From assembly GCA_021162905.1 (NCBI GenBank), contig JAGGXT010000308.1, positions 1 to 8,283 on the forward strand: DNA of 8,283 nucleotides, given 5' to 3'. Positions within the stretch are counted from its first letter, which is position 1; each line of letters opens with the position of its first letter. Source of the stretch: Candidatus Odinarchaeota archaeon (GTDB taxonomy: Archaea > Asgardarchaeota > JAGGXT01). Positions 1 to 5,096 of this stretch are shown one piece after another. A program made the position numbers and the translations under genes. The notes below the pieces were generated by a model that saw only the letters and a list, made by a program, of their open reading frames with translations, searched no databases and had not been told where the DNA came from.

Positions 1-44
1 AACTAATATAATATATTATTTTATTTTATTAATTAAATAACAGC

Positions 45-49
45 GGTGA
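45..49 (+). promoter_or_regulatory. Shine-Dalgarno GGTGA favouring a TTG start at 55
   Basis: GGTGA overlaps the annotated GTG start at 46 and sits six bases before the in-frame TTG at 55-57. The same GGTG-plus-5-or-6 spacing is seen before the CofD-like gene and the methyltransferase gene, so the TTG (residue 4 of the long form) may be the real start. The GTG itself has no SD in the 45 visible upstream bases. Confidence 0.45.
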
Positions 50-1398
50 AGAAATTGGAATTATCAGGTATAGAAGAGCAGGCAAAGCATATAGTTAAAC
101 CTTTACTTAGGACTGAAAAATTATTTCTCCCTAACTATGAGTACAATGTTTACAAAGCCTTATCTACAAGTTTATTAGCGGTGGAAGGGGTAAATGTAAA
201 GAATAAAGAAAGTCTCTTGACAAAGAGAGATGCTAAAAAAGTACTAGATGATAAAGGGGTTTTGGACTCAAAATATGTGATATCCTTTCTCATAGACACA
301 ATAGGTTATGAGAACATTAGCCATTCAATCATTCTCACGAAACTCTTTGAGCACGACTCGGGTATTTTATTATCCTCAATATTTCCAACAATAACTCCTG
401 CTGTTCTAACATCAATAGCCACTGCATCTCCTCCTGAGGAACATGGCATTCTTGGTCACAAGATATACATCGACGAGATTGGAAATATTGTTGATACAAT
501 AGCAATGTTAACGCCAAATTACAAAGTTATTGATGCTTTACCGATGGTTGGTGTTAATGTCAGAAAATTTCTATGGAACTCAATGATCTTTGATAACATA
601 ATTGCTGATGATGATTTTATAAGAGCTAAAGTGCTCCTTAAAAGAATTTCAAAAAGGGGGCTCAGTTGGTTTCTGATTGACGACTTTAATTACGTTGTAG
701 GTTTTGATACGTTAGTCGACTGCATGGCAATAATTAAGCAAATCTTAGAAAAATATTCAGAGAAGAAAATATTTATTGAGGTTTATTTGGCCGAGTTGGA
801 CGAGATTGCTCATCTTTACGGGCCATATAGCGATGAATACAAATTTCAGATGAGAATAATAGAACAACACCTGTGGTGGCTTTTGAAATCTTTAAATGAT
901 AGCATACTCAAAAAGGCTTCTCTTTTCATATTCGCGGATCATGGGCAAGTTGATTTGCATGAGGAAAAGAGAGTGGTCATTGAGAAAGATGAAATTGATG
1001 AAATAAAGGATTGGCTTAAATATCCCCCTGGTGTGAGTGGACGCGTATACCATTTTTATGTTAAGGATGAGTACATTAATACCTTCATTAATTGGATTGG
1101 TGAGAAAATTAATGGGAACGGAATCGTTATCGAGACCAAAGACAAAATTAACAAACTTTATCCTAAGTTAACTATTCAAAATAAAGATCGCGTTATTACA
1201 AGAATTGGTAATGTTCAAGTCATCTTTTATGAAAACGCGAGTTTGAAAGTTAAAACGGATGAAAATAAAAAAGAGGAAATTATACCACGTGAGCTTAAGG
1301 CAACTCATGGCTCTTTAACATTGCAAGAACTTATTGTTCCATTTGTCTTCTCCAGACTTGACGATGCTAAAGATATACTCTCTAAGAGTTTAGCATAG
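46..1398 (+). CDS. Alkaline phosphatase superfamily phosphodiesterase / nucleotide pyrophosphatase-like protein
   Basis: This 450-residue protein shows the metal-site pattern of the type I phosphodiesterase/nucleotide pyrophosphatase branch of the alkaline phosphatase superfamily. In order: D84 in FLIDTIGY; a nucleophile region FPTITP with T117 the best match to the nucleophilic Thr; PPEEHGILGH at 129-138; D252 and H256 in AELDEIAHLYGP; D298-H299 in FADHG; and H421 in ATHGS. All expected ligands of a two-metal site are present, so the enzyme is probably active. It has no signal peptide or membrane segment and should be cytoplasmic. Family members hydrolyse phosphodiester or phosphomonoester bonds; the substrate cannot be read from sequence. 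The GTG at 46 is the longest start, but GGTGA at 45-49 lies six bases before a TTG at 55, which may be the true start. The 3' end overlaps the convergent DUF389 gene by 17 bp. Family assignment is secure; substrate is unknown. Confidence 0.88.
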   Translation: MKKLELSGIEEQAKHIVKPLLRTEKLFLPNYEYNVYKALSTSLLAVEGVNVKNKESLLTKRDAKKVLDDKGVLDSKYVISFLIDTIGYENISHSIILTKLFEHDSGILLSSIFPTITPAVLTSIATASPPEEHGILGHKIYIDEIGNIVDTIAMLTPNYKVIDALPMVGVNVRKFLWNSMIFDNIIADDDFIRAKVLLKRISKRGLSWFLIDDFNYVVGFDTLVDCMAIIKQILEKYSEKKIFIEVYLAELDEIAHLYGPYSDEYKFQMRIIEQHLWWLLKSLNDSILKKASLFIFADHGQVDLHEEKRVVIEKDEIDEIKDWLKYPPGVSGRVYHFYVKDEYINTFINWIGEKINGNGIVIETKDKINKLYPKLTIQNKDRVITRIGNVQVIFYENASLKVKTDENKKEEIIPRELKATHGSLTLQELIVPFVFSRLDDAKDILSKSLA

Positions 1399-2707
1399 CG
1401 ATTTTGTAGTGTCTCATAAGATTTGCTTTTGGATAACTGAATGTACTAGAAAAACCATTGGTAAGTGATATGCTAACATAAACTTTAGCTTTTACATGGT
1501 ATTCATTTTCAATATATTCAGCTATATCGCTTGCTATGTTGTTTAGTGATTGACTTACATTATTCACACCAATAGTCAAATAAATGTAGGTTACATTCTT
1601 ACTCTCTATATAAGATACTTCAAGGTTTATGATTTCAACATCAGGATAATTATCGGAAATATATGAAATTACAGAGCTTCGTAATTTACTTTCAAATTCC
1701 TCTTGTTTGTAGTGAATGACTGCGGAATGAATAATTGGGACCAAAACAACGATTAATGCAAAGGTAACAGCAATTAACCTTCTCTTAACAACCTTTCTAG
1801 CAATTAGTTTTTTCCTTATTGACTCACCTGGTGTTAGGCCTTCGAACCAGAAGAACACTATGCTCATTGTAGTTATTGCTAGAATGTTTATTACAAGTAA
1901 CAGGGTAGAACCAAAAATTATGTCATATGCATATGGTGATCCCTTTATAAGAAAAGTTAATCCAATACCGATATTTGCAGCTGGAGGTAGTATCGACGCA
2001 GCAATAGCTACACCAACTAATGCCATAGATGTTACGCTAACCACACTGATAGCCACAGCAAATCCAGCCACAACAGCAAAAAGAACATCAACATAGGTTG
2101 GGTGTGCCCGAAGCATTATTTGAGTTGTTGGCACTGTGTGTGGCATGATCATTGAAAATAGAAAGCCGGTCAATATTGATAGGCCAATTCCTATAAATTC
2201 TGATAACATACTCTCCTTTCTTAACTGGTCAATGTTAAGTACAATTCCTAACGAGGTGCCTAAGATCGGGCCTATGAAAGGAGCAATGATCATGGAAGCA
2301 ATAATGATAACAAGATTATTTGTTAATAGTCCTAAGGTTGCCAGCATAGCCGCCAATATGCTATATAGGATATAATTCCTATCTAATCTAGCCAATTCTT
2401 GAACATCTGCAAGAATCTCCTCTCTAGATGCTCTCTTGGATGGTATTCTCTTGACTTTTACCTCAACCTCGCCACTAGCATATTCTGGAGCATAAACTTG
2501 AAAGCTCCCGTAGAGATCTCCAACTCCTAGTTTTTTAATTTCATCAATCACAATTTCAACATTTTCATCTCGCTCTGTAACTAAAAAAAGTGAGTTTTTT
2601 TCATCGCTGATTACAGAGAATCTGACACCCAGCTTATTTAAGATTGTCTGCATTATTTCTGCACGTTCACGAGGAACGACAATATGAATTATCCTCAAAG
2701 TGGGCAC
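1382..2707 (-). CDS. DUF389 (TIGR00341-type) multipass membrane protein
   Basis: This 441-residue protein begins with a soluble domain of about 105 residues, starting with the RIIHIVVP strand typical of DUF389 proteins. About seven hydrophobic segments follow, near 112-130, 131-157, 168-190, 206-228, 229-254, 261-287 and 310-330. The DUF389 hallmarks are ATLGLLTNN, SMIIAPFIGPILGTSLG (residues 138-154) and ASILPPAANIGIG (237-249). The last ~110 residues form a soluble alpha/beta-looking domain. The family is widespread but its biochemical role is poorly defined, so no substrate is offered. The gene starts three bases after the stop of the CofD-like gene and is surely co-transcribed with it. 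The long form starts at GTG (2707). A GGTG that includes this GTG lies six bases before a TTG at 2698; starting there gives MRIIHIVVP, which resembles family N-termini better. Its stop overlaps the convergent phosphodiesterase gene by 17 bp. Confidence 0.9.
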   Translation of the reverse strand: MPTLRIIHIVVPRERAEIMQTILNKLGVRFSVISDEKNSLFLVTERDENVEIVIDEIKKLGVGDLYGSFQVYAPEYASGEVEVKVKRIPSKRASREEILADVQELARLDRNYILYSILAAMLATLGLLTNNLVIIIASMIIAPFIGPILGTSLGIVLNIDQLRKESMLSEFIGIGLSILTGFLFSMIMPHTVPTTQIMLRAHPTYVDVLFAVVAGFAVAISVVSVTSMALVGVAIAASILPPAANIGIGLTFLIKGSPYAYDIIFGSTLLLVINILAITTMSIVFFWFEGLTPGESIRKKLIARKVVKRRLIAVTFALIVVLVPIIHSAVIHYKQEEFESKLRSSVISYISDNYPDVEIINLEVSYIESKNVTYIYLTIGVNNVSQSLNNIASDIAEYIENEYHVKAKVYVSISLTNGFSSTFSYPKANLMRHYKIAMLNS

Positions 2708-2710
2708 CTT
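2705..2710 (-). promoter_or_regulatory. Shine-Dalgarno AAGGTG favouring a TTG start at 2698
   Basis: On the minus strand AAGGTG immediately follows the upstream gene's TAG (2711-2713) with no gap and contains the annotated GTG. It lies six bases before an in-frame TTG at 2696-2698. The GTG itself has no usable SD, while the TTG has the same spacing as other starts in this window. Confidence 0.5.
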
Positions 2711-3595
2711 CTACTTATACAGAATCGTAAGCAGATCATTAATAAATCTTTTTAATGTTTCTTTATCATTAGTATTGTAAGACATTGGATAAAGCGTTAC
2801 ATTGTACTTTGACGAATTTTCAACTATGTTGGTATGCTTATCATCAAATATTATTACATCTACCTTTTCACAAGAGAAATCAATAAGTCCTTCCATATCT
2901 TCAGCATATCCCAATTTTTTCAAAATAGCTTTATCAGACGAGGAAAGTCTCCTTGGTAGAAGGTAAATGATACTTCCTTTAAACTCCTCAAGCATTTTAT
3001 TAAGACCGCCTATTGACTTAAGCAGATACATTGATAAAGGTGTTGTTTGAAATAATAAGACTTTACTACTATGTCGCAAAGCCTCTTTTGTCTCCTTAAT
3101 GATATTAGATTTGTCTAAGTTGACAAAATCTATAGATTTGATGTCTGGAACTTTTCTTAATTTTCGGAAGCTAATAGGGTCTAACTCACCTAGAGATGTT
3201 TTTATTGACATTGAGGGAGGGGGGTCTAATAGTGGGTATAATTTATATTTGATATTTAAGATCAGGCTAATTCTTTTATAGAACTCAAGGAGTCTTAGAT
3301 CATTTTTCATCCATAATGTCTGTGCTATACACAATGCTAAATCTATATCTGGAATGTCTCTATCCAAAATATCTAACTCTCTAAGAATGCTTGAAAAATG
3401 ACCCGTACTTCTTATTTTCTTCTGCGCCAAACGCTTAACTAAACGGGTAAAACTTAGTGATATATGAATTCCACTTCTAAGTGTAAAGTCTGTAGATGGA
3501 ATATTAACTATCATAATATCATCAATAGGTAATTTCTTGAGCAAAGTGATAAGGGACCACGAAATGCTTTTGTCATCATAAAGAATTGAAATCAT
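2711..3595 (-). CDS. Degenerate CofD-like (2-phospho-L-lactate transferase family) protein, probably not catalytic as CofD
   Basis: The 294-residue protein can be laid collinearly along the CofD/YvcK family by eye. N31-T50 (NIPSTDF, then SGIHIS) follows the family's NTGDDF...GLHISPDLD. DIDLALCIAQT (83-93) follows DxDLAxxIxRT. YPLLDPP (120-126) and IKTSLGELD (131-139) follow the PMSD and T..G.L.F region. QTTPLSMYLLKSIGG (183-197) follows PSNPxxSIgPIL..G. LGYAEDMEG then VDVIIFDD (245-252) follows the C-terminal domain. The active-site signatures are broken: GGTGxxKL is replaced by DDKSISWSL, DDF by TDF, SPD by SLS, the RT arginine by Q92, PSNP by QTTP, and the GG..KGP loop is shortened. Known CofD proteins transfer phospholactate or phosphoenolpyruvate to Fo in F420 biosynthesis; this copy is unlikely to do that chemistry and may bind a nucleotide-like ligand or be structural. 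ATG at 3595 is supported by GGTG six bases upstream. Family call rests on visual alignment only. Confidence 0.62.
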   Translation of the reverse strand: MISILYDDKSISWSLITLLKKLPIDDIMIVNIPSTDFTLRSGIHISLSFTRLVKRLAQKKIRSTGHFSSILRELDILDRDIPDIDLALCIAQTLWMKNDLRLLEFYKRISLILNIKYKLYPLLDPPPSMSIKTSLGELDPISFRKLRKVPDIKSIDFVNLDKSNIIKETKEALRHSSKVLLFQTTPLSMYLLKSIGGLNKMLEEFKGSIIYLLPRRLSSSDKAILKKLGYAEDMEGLIDFSCEKVDVIIFDDKHTNIVENSSKYNVTLYPMSYNTNDKETLKRFINDLLTILYK

Positions 3596-3601
3596 TCAAA
3601 G

Positions 3602-3606
3602 CACCC
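3602..3606 (-). promoter_or_regulatory. Shine-Dalgarno GGGTG for the CofD-like gene
   Basis: The minus strand reads GGGTG, six bases, then ATG at 3595-3593. The presence of an SD implies that the gene has a 5' leader and is not translated from a leaderless transcript. Confidence 0.6.
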
Positions 3607-3629
3607 ATGTCGAGTTATCGATCATCCCG

Positions 3630-3737
3630 CTAAAAACAATAACTATTTACCATTCCACATATAATTAAATATAACTTTTTTGCCAAATAGTTATTAATTT
3701 TACTAATAATTATTATCGAAAGTGCACTAATTTTCAT
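3630..3737 (-). CDS. Possible 35-residue small protein or leader peptide with a very strong SD
   Basis: On the minus strand an ATG at 3737 opens 35 codons ending in TAG at 3632-3630. The peptide starts MKISALSIIIISKINN, continues LAKKLYLIICGMV and ends SYCF, so it is short, basic and hydrophobic. The start is preceded by AGAGGAGGAGGTGA, the strongest SD-like sequence in the window. One GGAGG register sits eight bases from the ATG, the same geometry as the other GGTG-plus-six starts. A BRE/TATA-like promoter stands at the right distance upstream, giving a leader of about 23 bases. The CofD-like ATG lies 34 bases beyond its stop, in a different frame. It could be a leader peptide, a tiny membrane protein, or chance in AT-rich DNA; I recognise no family. 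Confidence 0.38.
   Translation of the reverse strand: MKISALSIIIISKINNYLAKKLYLIICGMVNSYCF
3638..3695. repeat. Perfect 11-bp inverted repeat with a 36-bp spacer
   Basis: AATAACTATTT at 3638-3648 is the exact reverse complement of AAATAGTTATT at 3685-3695. The axis falls near 3666, on a TATA-like stretch (minus strand TTATATTTAAT, 3664-3674) about 70 bases upstream of the CofD-like start. It could be an operator pair flanking a secondary promoter, or a stem in the leader RNA closing a large AT-rich loop. Confidence 0.5.
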
Positions 3738-3740
3738 GCT

Positions 3741-3753
3741 CACCTCCTCCTCT
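3741..3753 (-). promoter_or_regulatory. Strong Shine-Dalgarno GAGGAGGAGGTG
   Basis: The minus strand carries AGAGGAGGAGGTG followed by AGC and ATG. It contains two overlapping GGAGG registers (gaps of 8 and 5 bases to the ATG) plus GGTGA, matching the conserved CCUCC/CACC tail of archaeal 16S rRNA. It is far from the CofD-like start (about 145 bases) and so must serve the small ORF if it serves anything. Confidence 0.5.
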
Positions 3754-3760
3754 AATATAC

Positions 3761-3776
3761 AGAAAGCTTATTAAAG
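3761..3776 (+). promoter_or_regulatory. BRE/TATA promoter for the radical SAM gene
   Basis: AGAAAGC (BRE-like) followed by TTATTAAAG (TATA-like, centre near 3772) predicts a start near 3796-3798. That coincides with the TTG at 3796, so the transcript may be leaderless; there is no SD before this gene. The element sits inside the 38 bp between the two predicted divergent transcription starts, next to the minus-strand TATA box. Confidence 0.45.
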
Positions 3777-3782
3777 TATCAA

Positions 3783-3799
3783 GATTTAAACTTTTTTGA
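3783..3799 (-). promoter_or_regulatory. BRE/TATA promoter for the small ORF / CofD-like / DUF389 operon
   Basis: The minus strand reads TCAAAAAAG then TTTAAATC, a purine-rich BRE followed by a TATA box centred near 3787. The expected transcription start about 26 bases downstream is near 3760, leaving a ~23-base leader that contains the strong SD and the small-ORF ATG. Assigned by pattern and spacing only. Confidence 0.5.
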
Positions 3800-5016
3800 G
3801 AAATATGATGAAAAAGTATATTAAAATTAAGGAAAAATGCAGAAACTGCGGCTTTTGTGAAACTGTAATTTCTTGTCCAAGCAAAGAGCATTGTATAGCA
3901 TGCATGTCCTGCTATTTAGGATGCCCTTATAATGCGATAGAACCCGTTATTGATGATTATCCAAGAAAAAATATAAAGATCGTCATTGATGGTGTTGAAT
4001 ATTTGGTCCCAGAGTATATAACGGTTAAAGATGCTCTTGAGATATGCGGATATGTATTCTCTCAGTACCCCGAGAGAGATAAATTGTTTGCTCCATGTCA
4101 TACTGGTGGTTGTTTTGCGTGTGCTGTTTTAATTAATGGCGAATTAATGCCAAGTTGTCATACTCGCGTAGAGGATGGCATGGTTATATCAACTAATATT
4201 GAGAAAGCTGTACCACTCAGAAGAGTTGAAGGATTCTCTCCACATACCGTTGGAGGTGTGGGTACTCCGTATTGGCTCAAAGGATACAAGTACGTAGAAG
4301 TTGCTTGTTTTACCGCTGGTTGTAATTTACGTTGCCCAACATGTCAGAATTATTTTGTGACATATAATAGCTCAGTAAAGCCAATGACACCTCAAGAAGC
4401 TGCAAAAATATTAACCTCAATAAGACATTACTATCATGTTGATAGGATGGCTATCAGTGGTGGCGAGCCTACTATAAATAGGAGATGGTTAATTCAATTT
4501 TTCAAGGAATTGAGAAAACTAAATAAAGATGAGAAAGCTCGCTTCCATTTAGACACAAATGCAACAATCCTTACTAAGGATTACATTGATGAACTAATCT
4601 TGGATGCTGGTATTACAGATATAGGTCCTGACTTAAAGGGATTACGTGTTGAAACTTTTCAGCTAATAACAAATATTGAAGATAGAGAACTAGCAGAAAA
4701 ATATCTAAATACGGAATGGAACGCAGTGAAGTATATAGCTGATAATTATTATCCAGAACGCGTTTTTATGGGCGTAGGAATTCCATACAATAAGTTTTTC
4801 TATCCCACAATGGACGAGTTATACAAAATTGGAGATAAGCTCTGTTCTATAGATCCCGATTTACAAGTATGCGTACTTGATTACAGACCAGAATTTAGAA
4901 GATTAAATATAAAACAACCCTCTCCTGAGGAAATGCTCAAAGTAAAAAAGGTGTTGGAAAGTACGGGATTAAAGAAAGTGATTGTCCAGACGGTAATAGG
5001 TCACATCGGGCCATAA
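3796..5016 (+). CDS. Radical SAM enzyme with N-terminal 2[4Fe-4S] and [2Fe-2S] ferredoxin domains
   Basis: The 406-residue protein has three Fe-S modules. Residues 15-43 carry two ferredoxin-like cysteine clusters (C15, C18, C21, C27-P and C33, C36, C39, C43-P). Residues 60-131 form a plant-type/NuoG-like [2Fe-2S] domain with C101, C106, C109 and C121 in PCHTGGCFAC and SCHTRVEDGMV. From about 168 the radical SAM core begins with CNLRCPTCQN (C176, C180, C183), then SGGEP at 221-225 and HLDTNA at 251-256. The core resembles the pyruvate-formate-lyase-activase-like group, whose members use SAM to abstract a hydrogen from a protein or small substrate. The extra clusters suggest a built-in electron path to the SAM cluster. 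The protein is cytoplasmic. The target is unknown and no glycyl-radical enzyme is in view. The gene begins with TTG at 3796, and ATGs at 3805 and 3808 are alternatives; no SD is present. It is divergent from the CofD-like operon. Confidence 0.9.
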   Translation: MRNMMKKYIKIKEKCRNCGFCETVISCPSKEHCIACMSCYLGCPYNAIEPVIDDYPRKNIKIVIDGVEYLVPEYITVKDALEICGYVFSQYPERDKLFAPCHTGGCFACAVLINGELMPSCHTRVEDGMVISTNIEKAVPLRRVEGFSPHTVGGVGTPYWLKGYKYVEVACFTAGCNLRCPTCQNYFVTYNSSVKPMTPQEAAKILTSIRHYYHVDRMAISGGEPTINRRWLIQFFKELRKLNKDEKARFHLDTNATILTKDYIDELILDAGITDIGPDLKGLRVETFQLITNIEDRELAEKYLNTEWNAVKYIADNYYPERVFMGVGIPYNKFFYPTMDELYKIGDKLCSIDPDLQVCVLDYRPEFRRLNIKQPSPEEMLKVKKVLESTGLKKVIVQTVIGHIGP

Positions 5017-5057
5017 GTTAATCTCATAGACGGCTTCTATAGCGATTTAGTACAAAA

Positions 5058-5093
5058 TTTTAAATACTTCTATAATTCTAACTTTTATAAATA
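5058..5093 (+). promoter_or_regulatory. Probable promoter of the adenine deaminase gene
   Basis: Two TATA-like elements lie in the 80-bp gap after the radical SAM gene: TTTTAAATA at 5058-5066 and TTTATAAATA at 5084-5093. The second, centred near 5088, predicts a start near 5114, close to an in-frame GTG at 5112 and downstream of the GTG at 5097. A separate promoter is therefore likely, but which element is used cannot be told. Confidence 0.4.
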
Positions 5094-5096
5094 TCT

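Noticed and set aside
1..45. Promoter for the phosphodiesterase gene in the AT-rich first 45 bases
   Set aside because: The whole stretch is A/T, so several TATA-like positions exist and none can be preferred; the upstream side is cut by the window.
1860..2375. Plus-strand open frames of about 80 codons opposite the DUF389 gene
   Set aside because: They lie entirely inside a confidently identified membrane-protein gene, have no SD or promoter, and their composition mirrors the complementary strand of its transmembrane codons.
3704..3715. 12-bp palindrome TAATAATTATTA
   Set aside because: It is pure A/T low-complexity sequence, expected by chance in an AT-rich intergenic region.
3596..3737. 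The small ORF as a frameshifted 5' part of the CofD-like gene
   Set aside because: The two frames differ, the CofD-like gene has its own SD, and its N-terminus already aligns from the first strand of the CofD fold, leaving nothing missing upstream.
5026..5040. Short hairpin ATAGA-CGGCT-TCTAT after the radical SAM gene
   Set aside because: The 5-bp AT-rich stem is too weak for a terminator and no T-run follows it directly.
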